A stretch of DNA of 64,000 nucleotides from Alphaproteobacteria bacterium. GTDB taxonomy: Bacteria > Pseudomonadota > Alphaproteobacteria > Micavibrionales > Micavibrionaceae. Positions 7,100 to 17,136 of the stretch are shown here, piece by piece; positions within the stretch are counted from its first letter, which is position 1; each line of letters starts with the position of its first letter. Both the position numbers and the translations under genes were made by a program. The notes beneath the pieces were generated by a model. The model worked only from the letters and a program-made list of their open reading frames with translations. It did not search any database and was not told the DNA's origin. The stretch covers positions 62,001-126,000 of the forward strand of contig NVTV01000003.1 of NCBI GenBank assembly GCA_002401695.1, read 5' to 3'.

Positions 7100-8008
7100 C
7101 TACATACCATGCACAACAAGCGTATCCGTCATCGCCGGATCTGGAATAGCAGGGATGACAGATATAGCAGCATCCTGATCAACTGTCGCATTCACTTGTG
7201 AACCCTCAGCCGTCACATTATTATTAAACGATCCGGACACAACAGAATCGCCATTATTCATTGCAATTTGTATAACGGAAGATCCTTCAACAGCAACATC
7301 ATCCGGTTTATCCGGCGTAACATACGTCACAGCAGTTCCATCAACACCACCAAGATCTGTTCCGGAAGTATTCTCCGCAGCTGCTTCTGCTGCTGCAATT
7401 CTAACAGCTTCTTGTTCTTGATGTTGAAGCAAAGCAGCCGCTTGCGCGTTTTCTGCAATATTGCTAATAGTTTCTTCGACAGTTGCTGCTGGCTGTGTGT
7501 CTTCAGCATCCGCAACCACTGGAGTAACAACAACCTCCGTGTCCGCATCAAGACCCGCAGTTTCCTTCATCTTTGCCATGAATTCTTTAGACATTTCAGG
7601 ATCAATCATGACAAAGATCATCGCAAATATAGCACCAAAGCTACCAAAACTACCAATATCTATGCCCTTATCGGCCAACATCGTCGCGAGAACATTATGG
7701 TTATTGGCTTGATCTTCAGAAATTTTTGCAGATTCTTGTCTCAAAAATGCATCACTTTCGACCATTAATTGCGAAAACTTCTGAGAATCCGCACCGGCTT
7801 CCGTGTAAATTTCTTGAAGTTTATCATGATACGCTTGGGTAATGTTACCATCGCTAAGCGATGTATCAAGCTTTGTCTGCATCTCGGCGATGGCGGCCTC
7901 CGGAGAGTCCGCTGCGGCGATAGCCTTTGAATGCGTTTCCACATACTCAGCCGCCACTCTTGCGCTGTCTTCTTCCGTAGATTCTGCCAATCCTACTGAT
8001 ATCGCCAT
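7100..8008 (-). CDS. Alanine-rich acidic protein of unknown function
   Basis: No family recognised. The 302 residues are rich in Ala, Glu, Asp and Thr and begin with a long predicted helix (VAAEYVETHSKAIAAADS). A hydrophobic segment follows in the middle (FGAIFAMIFVMID), then a disordered Ala/Thr-rich stretch and a C-terminal Val/Asn-rich part that looks like short beta-strands. There is no signal peptide. A single membrane-interacting helix is possible. It is inserted head-on between pheS-GNAT and pheT. Confidence 0.6.
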   Translation of the reverse strand: MAISVGLAESTEEDSARVAAEYVETHSKAIAAADSPEAAIAEMQTKLDTSLSDGNITQAYHDKLQEIYTEAGADSQKFSQLMVESDAFLRQESAKISEDQANNHNVLATMLADKGIDIGSFGSFGAIFAMIFVMIDPEMSKEFMAKMKETAGLDADTEVVVTPVVADAEDTQPAATVEETISNIAENAQAAALLQHQEQEAVRIAAAEAAAENTSGTDLGGVDGTAVTYVTPDKPDDVAVEGSSVIQIAMNNGDSVVSGSFNNNVTAEGSQVNATVDQDAAISVIPAIPDPAMTDTLVVHGM

Positions 8009-8250
8009 TACGATCCCCTTTTATATATATTTTTCAACATGACTCTTACTTCTTATTCATATTATTTAGAGCCATTTTCATCACTACAAAATTCTAGCAC
8101 ATGAAGGCTTCATAATGCAAACTTTTCAACCACCAATAACCACATGCATCCCAACGACAAAAAACATAATAAAACCCTTGGAAAACGCGTGATTTTCCGC
8201 TTAGATAGGCTGCGCAATTGCATAATCAATAACAAGTAAAGCTTAAATAG

Positions 8251-10659
8251 ATGAAATTCACGATTAATTGGCTGAAACGCCACCTAGAAACAGATGCAAA
8301 TGATGAAGAAATTTGCCGCGTTCTAACCGATATCGGGCTAGAATTGGAAGAGTTCGAGGATAAAGGCAAAGAATTTGCACCATTTAAGGTCGCAATCGTG
8401 GAATCAGCGGAAAAACATCCTGATGCGGATAAGCTGAAAGTCTGTCAGGTGAAAACGGCTGACGGGAAGACCGTTCAAGTTGTTTGTGGTGCGCCCAATG
8501 CCCGCGCAGGCATGAAAGCCATTTTCGCGCCGTCGGGGACGTATATTCCGGGGCTGGACGTAACCCTTAAGAAAACCAAAATTCGCGGCGTTGAGTCTAA
8601 CGGTATGATGGTGTCAGAGCGTGAAATGTGCCTTTCGGACGAACATGAAGGCATTATCGATGTTGATGATAAATATGAAATAGGCACGTCTATCACCGAG
8701 ATATACGGGCTGGATGAGAAACTTATAGAAATCGGCCTAACGCCAAACCGTGCAGATTGCGCAGGGGTACGCGGCATAGCGCGTGACTTGGCCGCCGCAG
8801 GCCTCGGCACCATGAAGGATCAAGATGAAAGCGCCGTTAAAGGCACATTCAAATCCCCCGTTAATGTTAAAATCGAAGATACGGATGGCTGCCCGCTTTT
8901 CTATGGTCGCATGATTAGAAATGTGAAAAACGGCCCTTCTCCCGTGTGGCTGCAAAATATGCTGAACGCGGTTGGTCTGCGCCCTATTTCCGCGCTGGTT
9001 GACATCACCAACCTAATGACGATGGATCAAAGCCGCCCGCTGCACGTGTTCGATGCCGATAAATTACAAGGTGATATTATTGTGCGCACAACGCGCAAAG
9101 GTGAAAAACTGGACGCGCTGAATGATAAAAGTTATGAGACCATTGAAGGGGCGGTTGGCATCACAGATGACAGCGGCATAATCGGTCTTGGCGGAATTGT
9201 CGGCGGTGTATCGACAAGCTGCACCGAGGATACCGTCAACGTTTTCATCGAAAGCGCATTCTTCGCACCCATGCGTATTGCCCGCACAGGTCGGGATATG
9301 GGTATACAAAGTGATGCGCGTTACAGATTTGATCGCGGCGTTGATCCGATGTTCACCAAGACAGGCATTGAAATGGCGACCCGCTTGATACTGGAACTTT
9401 GCGGAACAAAGCAAAGTGAGATCAGCGAAATCGTAAAAGCAGGCGATGAACCCGAATGGAAGCGCAGCATAAAATTCGACCCCGCTTTCACCGAAAAATT
9501 GTGCGGTGTTCGCATCGATACTGTGCAGCAAATTGATATATTACAACGACTTGGCTTCGCAGTTGAAGAAAGTGAAAATACGTATAACGTTACGCCGCCA
9601 TCATGGCGCAGCGATGTTGAGGGAGCAGCGGATTTAACCGAAGAGGTTATTCGTATTTACGGTTATGATAAAATCACACCTGTTTCCGTGCGCAGTGAAA
9701 ACGCGGTGACCGCGGCTTGCGAGACACAAAACCTAACCCGCGCGCGCGCAGCACGTGCAGCAATGACCGCAGCAGGACTGAATGAATGCGTTACATGGTC
9801 GTTCATGCCAAAAGGTTTGGCGAAGTCATTTGGTTCCAATGATAATCCTGCACTAACACTCGGCAATCCGATCAGCTCGGAGCTTAATCAAATGCGCCCA
9901 TCTATTCTGCCCAACTTAATTGAGGCCGCAGGACGTAATGCGGATCGTGGATTTTCAGATGTCGCGCTGTGTGAAGTTGGCCCCGTTTTTAGAACATCCA
10001 AAGCCGATGGACAAGATTATATTGCATCGGGTATCCGCGCAGGCGCAAAAATATCGCGCCAATGGGCAAGCGATACGCCCGCGCGTAACGTTGATGTGTA
10101 TGATGCCAAGGCCGATGCCATGGCCGTATTAAGTGCATGCGGCGCGCCCGCAAAGAACGCACAAATATCCCGCGATGCACCGGATTACTATCACCCCGGA
10201 CGCTCCGGCGTGCTGCGCCTTGGTAAGAATATCATTGCACAATTCGGCGAGATACATCCCGCGATCCTTGATGAGATGGGCGTTAAAAATACGGTTGTCG
10301 GCTTTGAAGTATTTCTGGAAAACATCCCCGCCGCCCGCAAAAAAGGCACGGCCAGATCACTGCTGCAACTCTCGCCACTACAACCATTAAGCCGTGATTT
10401 CGCCTTTATCGTAAAAGATGACATCAACGCAAGCGACGTATTACGCGCCGCCAAATCCGCCGATAAGAAACTGATTACGGACGCGGAAATTTTCGATATC
10501 TATGTCGGAAAAGGCGTGGAGGAAGGGCATAAATCCCTCGCTCTGAATATCACGATCCAGCCCGTTGATGCGACACTGACAGATGAAGAGCTGGAAGAGT
10601 TGATGAATAACGTGATCGACGCTGTGGCCAATAAATGCGGCGGTGTTTTGCGGGGGTAA
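8251..10659 (+). CDS. pheT: Phenylalanyl-tRNA synthetase beta subunit
   Basis: Structural and editing subunit of PheRS. In order: N-terminal EMAP-type tRNA-binding domain (KHPDADKLKVCQV, about 50-62), the B3/B4 editing domain in the 200-380 region, B5 domain (SWRSDVEGAADLTEEVIRIYG, about 450-470), the catalytic-like core, and the C-terminal FDX-ACB anticodon-binding domain (PLSRDFAFIV). Length 802 residues, as expected. It is separated from pheS by 1.6 kb. The 240-base upstream gap contains a short hairpin (GGAAAA..TTTTCC near 8183) but no obvious Phe-rich leader peptide. Confidence 0.96.
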   Translation: MKFTINWLKRHLETDANDEEICRVLTDIGLELEEFEDKGKEFAPFKVAIVESAEKHPDADKLKVCQVKTADGKTVQVVCGAPNARAGMKAIFAPSGTYIPGLDVTLKKTKIRGVESNGMMVSEREMCLSDEHEGIIDVDDKYEIGTSITEIYGLDEKLIEIGLTPNRADCAGVRGIARDLAAAGLGTMKDQDESAVKGTFKSPVNVKIEDTDGCPLFYGRMIRNVKNGPSPVWLQNMLNAVGLRPISALVDITNLMTMDQSRPLHVFDADKLQGDIIVRTTRKGEKLDALNDKSYETIEGAVGITDDSGIIGLGGIVGGVSTSCTEDTVNVFIESAFFAPMRIARTGRDMGIQSDARYRFDRGVDPMFTKTGIEMATRLILELCGTKQSEISEIVKAGDEPEWKRSIKFDPAFTEKLCGVRIDTVQQIDILQRLGFAVEESENTYNVTPPSWRSDVEGAADLTEEVIRIYGYDKITPVSVRSENAVTAACETQNLTRARAARAAMTAAGLNECVTWSFMPKGLAKSFGSNDNPALTLGNPISSELNQMRPSILPNLIEAAGRNADRGFSDVALCEVGPVFRTSKADGQDYIASGIRAGAKISRQWASDTPARNVDVYDAKADAMAVLSACGAPAKNAQISRDAPDYYHPGRSGVLRLGKNIIAQFGEIHPAILDEMGVKNTVVGFEVFLENIPAARKKGTARSLLQLSPLQPLSRDFAFIVKDDINASDVLRAAKSADKKLITDAEIFDIYVGKGVEEGHKSLALNITIQPVDATLTDEELEELMNNVIDAVANKCGGVLRG

Positions 10660-10680
10660 TCAAAGGTGGGGAGGCGAACC

Positions 10681-12378
10681 TTAGCCCTTTCCCTCTAACT
10701 CCTCCGCCAGAATATCTTTTTTACTCAATTTCCCGATCATGGTTTTGGGCAGGGGTTCATCGCGGAATTCGATGCGCTTTGGCGTTTCCATGGGGGAAAT
10801 TTTCTCTTTCAGGAATTCTTTAAGATCCTCAACACTCAGCTCTCGCCCATCCTTCAGTTTGATCCACGCCTTTACAATTTCCCCGCGACGGGCATCCGGC
10901 AAACCTGCGACAATGCATTCCTCAACACTTGGGTGCTTATAAATCGCCACCTCCACATTGCGCGGATAAACATTGTACCCGTTGGTGATAATCATATCTT
11001 TCAAGCGATCGACGATAAAGATATAGCCATCTTCATCCATAATCGCGATATCGCCCGTATAAAGGCGCATATCACCATCCTGCGTTTCGCGCAGAGCGTC
11101 CGCTGTGGCCTCGGGATTATTCCAGTAGCCCTTCATCACTTGGGGGCCACGAATACACAGCTCCCCCCGTTTACCAATGGGCATGGGGGTTATCTTGTCC
11201 TCAGGATCAATAATTTCAATAATGGTGCGCGGGAACGGCAAACCAATAGAGTCCTCTTTATACAGCCCCTCAATCAAATTACCGCACACAACGGGCGAGC
11301 TTTCAGTTAAACCATATCCTTCAACAACAACGCAGTTGGTTATTTTTTCAAACTTTTCTTTCACCTGAATAGGCAAGGGCGCGCCGCCTGATAAGCAATA
11401 CCTAATCGAGGACAGATCATACTTTTCACGTACCGGAGAGTTGTTAATCGCACTATAAATCGCAGGAACGGCAGGAAAAACACTCGGCTTTTTCTTTTGA
11501 ATCACCTTAAAAGCCTCTTTCAGATCAAAACGCGGCAACGCAATAATTTCCAGCGCATTAATCACACTGAAATTCATCACCGCCGTCATCGCAAATACAT
11601 GGAAAAATGGAAGGACACCAAGCATCTTTTCTTGACCTATTTCTATCTGATGGAACCATGCCTGCGCCTGAACTGCATTCGCGTGTATGTTCTGATGGGT
11701 TAACATCGCACCTTTTGGTACGCCCGTTGTTCCACCCGTATATTGCAGCACCGCCACATCATTGATCGGATCGATAACAGGTATCACCACATTGGCATCA
11801 TTATCAATAAGGTCGTTAAAGCGTATAATCCGCTTCTCGGAACGGATACGCGCCATTTCACCGCGCTTGAATATGGGGAATAATATGTTCTTGGGAAAGG
11901 GTAAAACATCCGCAAATGAACAAAGTATCATATTTTTCAAGCGTGTAACGCGCAGCATTTTATCCATTTTATCATACAGCATGCCAATATCGACCGTCAC
12001 AACCAAGTCGATTTCACTATCTTCAATTAGGTGCGCCAGCTCATCCTCCGCATAAAGAGGGTTAAGATTAACCACCGTCGCGCCGGTCATTAAAATCGCA
12101 AAATACGACACAATAAAATACGGGCAATTGGGTAAAAATAGGCCAATTTTATGCCCTTTTTCAACACCTTTTTTTTGCAATCCACGCGCCATGTGCCGCG
12201 ATAAATCGTATATTTCCTGCCAGTTATACTTCTTCCCCAAAAAATCAAACGCCGGATAAGACGGGAATTTATCAGCCGTTTCCTGCAACATAGAAAAAAC
12301 GGGTTTTGCCTCAATTCCCATGTTCCAATCAATGCCGGATGGATAGTTTTTAAGCCATAAATATGATTGATCTGCCAT
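10681..12378 (-). CDS. fadD: Long-chain fatty acid--CoA ligase (AMP-forming)
   Basis: ANL-superfamily adenylating enzyme that activates a fatty acid to acyl-AMP and then acyl-CoA. The P-loop signature is YTGGTTGVPKGAMLTH, the A5 motif GYGLTESSPV, the A7 region LYTGDIAIMDEDGY, and the C-terminal catalytic Lys lies in LPKTMIGKLSKKD. The 565 residues match FadD. It converges with pheT and stands alone, so it may serve beta-oxidation or lipid recycling. Assignment to the fatty-acid subgroup is by overall similarity; the chain length used is unknown. Confidence 0.88.
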   Translation of the reverse strand: MADQSYLWLKNYPSGIDWNMGIEAKPVFSMLQETADKFPSYPAFDFLGKKYNWQEIYDLSRHMARGLQKKGVEKGHKIGLFLPNCPYFIVSYFAILMTGATVVNLNPLYAEDELAHLIEDSEIDLVVTVDIGMLYDKMDKMLRVTRLKNMILCSFADVLPFPKNILFPIFKRGEMARIRSEKRIIRFNDLIDNDANVVIPVIDPINDVAVLQYTGGTTGVPKGAMLTHQNIHANAVQAQAWFHQIEIGQEKMLGVLPFFHVFAMTAVMNFSVINALEIIALPRFDLKEAFKVIQKKKPSVFPAVPAIYSAINNSPVREKYDLSSIRYCLSGGAPLPIQVKEKFEKITNCVVVEGYGLTESSPVVCGNLIEGLYKEDSIGLPFPRTIIEIIDPEDKITPMPIGKRGELCIRGPQVMKGYWNNPEATADALRETQDGDMRLYTGDIAIMDEDGYIFIVDRLKDMIITNGYNVYPRNVEVAIYKHPSVEECIVAGLPDARRGEIVKAWIKLKDGRELSVEDLKEFLKEKISPMETPKRIEFRDEPLPKTMIGKLSKKDILAEELEGKG

Positions 12379-12618
12379 ATACTGAGCGCGCCTCCCAACG
12401 CTGCTTTAATTATACCATAAGACGCAAAATCAATGGAGGAAAACATAGGTCGTGAACCACATTCTTTTCGCCAAACGCAACACAACATCGCATGCACACA
12501 ACAAAAGCCACTGGATTTTATGAAAATAATCTGGCATTATATCGGCTTGGCATATCTGCCATGTCCCTAAACACCAATTCTGGTGAATATTTCTAAAGTT
12601 AAAGTAAAGGCGTTCTTA

Positions 12619-13131
12619 ATGTTACAGGATAACGTTCAAACCACACTTCCGGAGGAAGAACTTTCCACCGTCAAAATGCATTTAAAATGGTTCAATGGTG
12701 CAAAAGGCTTCGGCTTTCTTGTCCCTGATGAAGGTAATTTTGATGCATTCTTGCATATAACCACGCTGCAGCAGGCCGGATTACATTCCATTGGCGAGGG
12801 CGCGATCCTTATGTGCAAAGTCTTTAACGGCAGTAAAGGGTGTCAGGTTCGCGAAGTGATCGAGGTTTTGGATAAAGGCACGATCAGCACAATGCCGGAA
12901 GTGGACGAAGAGACCGGCACAATCACCATGGGCGGGCTGGTTAAATGGTATAAACCCGAGAAAGGTTTTGGCTTTATTATTCCCGATGACGGCCTGAAAG
13001 ACATTTTTATTCACAAGACCCTCCTCGACAAACTGGAGATGGAGGGATTAGAGGCCGGACAACGTGTACGTGTCACCTTAAAGCTCGTCGATAAAGGACG
13101 AGAAGCTGTTGATCTTCAGGTTATTGGATAA
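12619..13131 (+). CDS. Protein with two tandem cold-shock domains
   Basis: RNA/ssDNA-binding protein built from two CspA-type OB folds. The first has RNP1 KGFGFLV and RNP2 DAFLHIT; the second has RNP1 KGFGFII and RNP2 DIFIHKT. A Glu/Thr linker joins them. The double form is typical of alphaproteobacterial Csp proteins. The ATG at 12619 has AAAGG eight bases upstream and is preferred over the GTG at 12583. The function is expected to be mRNA chaperoning during cold or stationary phase. Confidence 0.88.
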   Translation: MLQDNVQTTLPEEELSTVKMHLKWFNGAKGFGFLVPDEGNFDAFLHITTLQQAGLHSIGEGAILMCKVFNGSKGCQVREVIEVLDKGTISTMPEVDEETGTITMGGLVKWYKPEKGFGFIIPDDGLKDIFIHKTLLDKLEMEGLEAGQRVRVTLKLVDKGREAVDLQVIG

Positions 13132-13134
13132 GAA

Positions 13135-13184
13135 TTACCCTAAAAACACCTGATATTTAAGGACTTTACCCTAAAAAATACCTG
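13135..13184 (+). repeat. Imperfect tandem repeat after the cold-shock gene
   Basis: TTACCCTAAAAA occurs at 13135-13146 and 13166-13177, each followed by a similar ACCTG-containing stretch, with a period of 31 bases. The function is not known; it lies in the AT-rich gap before the pilin array. Confidence 0.6.
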
Positions 13185-13263
13185 TAAATTTCATAAAATT
13201 TTAACTAAAATCATGATATTCTACACTTTGTATATACTTATTGTGTGAGTTAAAGAGTTACTT

Positions 13264-14625
13264 ATGTTTAGAAAATGTTTAAAAAATACGGTGAGAACAA
13301 CCCAAAGTGCGATACGCAAGGAAGACGGTCTAACTCTTCTTGAGGCGGCTATCGGATTGGTTATTATCGGCCTCATCACCTTACCGTTAATGCAGAATTA
13401 TAAACTCACGCTTATACAAGACAGCTGGGATCGAACCAGAGGTTCTCTGGCAAATATAGAGGATGCAATTAACCAATATCATGCTGCTGGAAATTTTGTA
13501 TATCCATGCCCTGCCAGTATTACTTCGCAAGAAGGCAATCCAAGATTCGGGGTTGCCGGTATCGGACCCTCCGATAACTGTCTATTAGCAGACCTAAAAT
13601 TATGCACCCACCCCACATGGTCAACAACCGAGGGTATTTGCAAAACAGATAACACAACAAGTGCCGTTATCATTGGCGCCGTGCCGTTCTCTAGTCTCAA
13701 AATGCAACAAGAAAAAGCGTTGGATTTTTGGGGGAATAAAGTCATCTATGCCGTCACTTTCGAGCAAACAAATCTTGCAACATTCACAGGAAATATCGGC
13801 ACCATTCGCGTCAAGGCCGTAGATAATCCAAATGATGTTCAAGATAGAATAGAGAGCGGAGCACCTTCCAACTCAAGCAATGACGGTGTCCCCAACGAAA
13901 AAACCAATAGCATTGACTTCTTTTTATTCTCTACCGGCTTCACAGGTATAGGAGGGTACACGAAAGACGGTGCCCTTATTCAGGCATGTGGCGATGCAAC
14001 GACAGGCTTTGAACATGAAAATTGCGACTTTGATGATGTTTTTTTCTACGATCAAAACCCAGTTGATGATGCGGCCTCTGCATATTCCGAAGTGCTGGGT
14101 TCGAATTTCTTTGATGATATGACCCGCGCGCAATTATCTTTACCGGAACCAATGTGGTTTCAACATCCGGATAACGGTACATACACAGAGGATTACCTTC
14201 TAACGTTATCGACCCGTATAGGTATTGGCCCTGACCCCATAACCGACCCCCTAGCGACTATAGAGGTTCAAGGTAATATCCGTACCAACGGCATGTTAAA
14301 ATCAGATAGCATGTGTGATAAATTTGGTAGTGAATGCTTTGACCCCGAACTAATAACCGGAGACTTGGATGTCATGAAATGCGATCCTGTAGGGGATACC
14401 ATGTATGGAGATCAAGCCGTCATGCAAATAGCACGCAGTCAAGTTCATTGTAACTCAACAGTAGATTCAGGCAACAACGCCTTAGATGGTGTCGCCTTAC
14501 ACGTTGATACATCGGTCATTAGCGGAAGCACCGCCAGCGGCAGTGTAAATGGTCATTGCCAGACAGGGTGGATGGTTTCAGGATTTGATTCAAATGGAGA
14601 GATAATATGTACAAACCCACCGTGA
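13264..14625 (+). CDS. Large prepilin-like surface protein 1
   Basis: Type IV prepilin-type leader: the processing site is G22|LTLLE with Glu at +5, then a hydrophobic helix (AAIGLVIIGLITL). The remaining ~400 residues share a module with the next two genes: YPCPAS; an AVPFSSLKM segment; FWGNKVIYAVT; a GIGGYTKDGALIQACG segment; EHENCDFDDVFFY; and RIGIG..P near the C-terminus followed by paired cysteines. It should be cut by a prepilin peptidase and assembled in, or tethered by, a pilus-like fibre as a minor pilin or adhesin. It is the first gene of a three-gene operon and overlaps the second by 19 bases. No peptidase or assembly ATPase lies in this window. Confidence 0.75.
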   Translation: MFRKCLKNTVRTTQSAIRKEDGLTLLEAAIGLVIIGLITLPLMQNYKLTLIQDSWDRTRGSLANIEDAINQYHAAGNFVYPCPASITSQEGNPRFGVAGIGPSDNCLLADLKLCTHPTWSTTEGICKTDNTTSAVIIGAVPFSSLKMQQEKALDFWGNKVIYAVTFEQTNLATFTGNIGTIRVKAVDNPNDVQDRIESGAPSNSSNDGVPNEKTNSIDFFLFSTGFTGIGGYTKDGALIQACGDATTGFEHENCDFDDVFFYDQNPVDDAASAYSEVLGSNFFDDMTRAQLSLPEPMWFQHPDNGTYTEDYLLTLSTRIGIGPDPITDPLATIEVQGNIRTNGMLKSDSMCDKFGSECFDPELITGDLDVMKCDPVGDTMYGDQAVMQIARSQVHCNSTVDSGNNALDGVALHVDTSVISGSTASGSVNGHCQTGWMVSGFDSNGEIICTNPP

Positions 14626-17117
14626 AAAACCTAAAAACCGAGCACGGATTTTCTTTACTTGAACTTGCAATTGTTCTGGTTTTAATCGGCTTGGTCATGG
14701 CGCCAGCTATATCGATATACCATACCCAGCGCATCAAAGCAGACTGGGAGGGGACCGAAAAACATGTTGCAACCAGTGTTGACGAGCTTGGCGGATTTCG
14801 CTCCGTTTATGGACGTTATCCTTGCCCTGCGTCCCTCACAGCCACGCCGGGCGATATAAATTATGGTCATCAGGATTGTACCGTTCATCCAGCTGGAACA
14901 TGCGGAGGCGGTACCTGCACATTTACCAGCAATATCGTAGGCCAGCAGGTTCTAACGGGCGGAATACCATTCAAAACCTTAAATCTACAAGAATCCGAAA
15001 TCTTTGATAAATATCTGAACCGCTTGAGCTACGCCGTAACGCTGAGTCTAACAGACAGTGCAACATTCGACTTAACGGGTGGCGGAATTGGTATCGTTGA
15101 TAAATCAGCACAGTCAATCATTACCCCCTCTAATAGAGCACATTTTGTCGTTATTTCACACGGTCCCAATCAAATCGGAGGCACAACAAGGGCCGGCATT
15201 TTAAGTGCAGCATGTACAACAGGAACAGTCTTAGAACAAGAAAATTGTGATATAGATTCAGTCTTCCTATCTGGCGACATTGATAATGATTTTGATGATC
15301 GTATCGGATTTTTCAGCGGCGTTGCCTTTTCTGAATGGCAAGTGTCCCAACTATTCCCTACAAAAATACATCTTAAAAATGCCAACAGCATCTCAATCGG
15401 TGCAACAACAGCAACAGACCTTAGCGGAACAGAACAGACCTCTATTCATACATTTTCCATTGATAGTGGCTCTATCATGGCATCGGACGTCAGAAATCCG
15501 CTTAATGAAGGACGTTTTCATGCAGATCAACTCTGTATATATGATGCAGACGATCCCACAGATGACACAGAATGTTTTAGACCACGACGCTTTGCAGGGA
15601 ACCTCGAGAAAGACGGCTCCACCACGCCACCACGCTATTATGAAGATGCCACTGTCGTTAATCCTATGGACAGAAGTGGGATGAGTTGTTTTACCCCGGG
15701 GGGACAGGATGAATTCTTAGTCGGTATTATAAATGGTGAGGCAGATTGTAGACCGGAAATCTATATTTCCTGCCCTGATGGCCAATTTATAACCGGTATT
15801 GACCCTAGCGGTAATGTTCAATGCTCCGATGCTCCGGCAGCAAAATGCCTCCCCCAGAATATCACAACGACATGTGGAACAACTTACCCTATGCCGGAAA
15901 CAGCCTCCGGTGTATATGCATACCGCTATTCCGGTCAATGTTATGAAATCGAAAATTACAATGCCGCCTACTTCACAGCACAATTTGCAGGTTTCTCAAC
16001 CGTAGCAGAGGCCACAAACTTAATTGATACAATTAATGGAGCAGACCGAACAGATGTCGTTTGCGGCGCAACATCAACCAACTCGCAAGTGCGTGATCGC
16101 TTTCAATGTAATTCTGGAAGCTGGGGATCTCCTGTCAAAACACATGAAAAACGCTACCCTTGGAACAATTTCCCCTCGAATCCAAATGCCGGCTCACCAT
16201 GGCCTGCAGAAACCAGCTATACTGGTGATGACATTAATAATAGTAACCATTATCATGATTGCTGGTGTCGTGAAGATTATCGCGCAAGCACATATTCTTG
16301 TGGAGGCGGACGATCCGGCACACGCATTGTCGTTAGAAAACACACATGTCCCCAAACAGCGCATTACTGGAGCACAATACTCGATAGCTATGAGTTTTGC
16401 GCATGCGCACCGTATATAGACACAGTAACGCAAAGCTGTAATGCATATTATGATGAAATCAATAACACAACAGGCACAACGGGCCTAACCGGAAATGTTC
16501 GCCATGAATATAACATAACATGCTCGGGCGATACACACGTCAGACCAGATGATCCAACAACAACGGACGCTTCTGCATGCGCCTGTCCGGCAAATCCTGA
16601 TACGCTTGTCAGATCCTATTGTCCTATGGGCACAACCAATAGCTGGACCAGCACATATGGCCCTGAGGTCGGCGTTAGCGGTATTGATATAACCAGCTGG
16701 TCATGCCCCGGAACGACAAGCAACGGCCTTCCTGATCCGGGCGCATTGGATACAACAGTGTCATACACCCCTGCGCCACCTGCATGTACCTGTGACCACG
16801 CATTAACAAGCGAAAAAACACTTGCCTGTGCTGCAGGGTTAGAGGGTACCGGCATGGTATATGAAAGAGAGTGGGATTGTATCGCCGACGATTGGGAAGA
16901 TCAGGCCGACTGGGAACTTCTGACAAATAACTGTCACGCCTGCTCATGGCAAAGTACGGGCGCGCCAAGTCCGGAAGAGTTCCCCTATGGCGGAAGTGAA
17001 CACAAAGTCGGGAAGGTCTGCACATGTGGATCTGCACCAACCAACCAATGCTGGGACTACGGCAGCCCTGACTATGATATTTGGACAAACTGTCCGTGCG
17101 TTGCGCAAATAGAATAA
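14607..17117 (+). CDS. Large prepilin-like surface protein 2, cysteine-rich
   Basis: Canonical prepilin leader (H13-G14|FSLLE, Glu at +5) followed by a hydrophobic helix. Residues ~60-390 carry the same module as its neighbours (RYPCPAS, GGIPFKTLNL, LSYAVTLSL, SHGPNQIGGTTRAGI, EQENCDIDSVFL). A C-terminal extension of about 440 residues has no counterpart in them and contains some 28 of the protein's roughly 40 cysteines, in repeated CxC-like spacings. This suggests a disulfide-stabilised extracellular rod or adhesive tip. Length 836 residues, far larger than a normal pilin. Start overlaps the end of the previous gene, implying translational coupling. Confidence 0.75.
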   Translation: MYKPTVKNLKTEHGFSLLELAIVLVLIGLVMAPAISIYHTQRIKADWEGTEKHVATSVDELGGFRSVYGRYPCPASLTATPGDINYGHQDCTVHPAGTCGGGTCTFTSNIVGQQVLTGGIPFKTLNLQESEIFDKYLNRLSYAVTLSLTDSATFDLTGGGIGIVDKSAQSIITPSNRAHFVVISHGPNQIGGTTRAGILSAACTTGTVLEQENCDIDSVFLSGDIDNDFDDRIGFFSGVAFSEWQVSQLFPTKIHLKNANSISIGATTATDLSGTEQTSIHTFSIDSGSIMASDVRNPLNEGRFHADQLCIYDADDPTDDTECFRPRRFAGNLEKDGSTTPPRYYEDATVVNPMDRSGMSCFTPGGQDEFLVGIINGEADCRPEIYISCPDGQFITGIDPSGNVQCSDAPAAKCLPQNITTTCGTTYPMPETASGVYAYRYSGQCYEIENYNAAYFTAQFAGFSTVAEATNLIDTINGADRTDVVCGATSTNSQVRDRFQCNSGSWGSPVKTHEKRYPWNNFPSNPNAGSPWPAETSYTGDDINNSNHYHDCWCREDYRASTYSCGGGRSGTRIVVRKHTCPQTAHYWSTILDSYEFCACAPYIDTVTQSCNAYYDEINNTTGTTGLTGNVRHEYNITCSGDTHVRPDDPTTTDASACACPANPDTLVRSYCPMGTTNSWTSTYGPEVGVSGIDITSWSCPGTTSNGLPDPGALDTTVSYTPAPPACTCDHALTSEKTLACAAGLEGTGMVYEREWDCIADDWEDQADWELLTNNCHACSWQSTGAPSPEEFPYGGSEHKVGKVCTCGSAPTNQCWDYGSPDYDIWTNCPCVAQIE

Positions 17118-17136
17118 AAGCAGGAGAAAACAAGCC

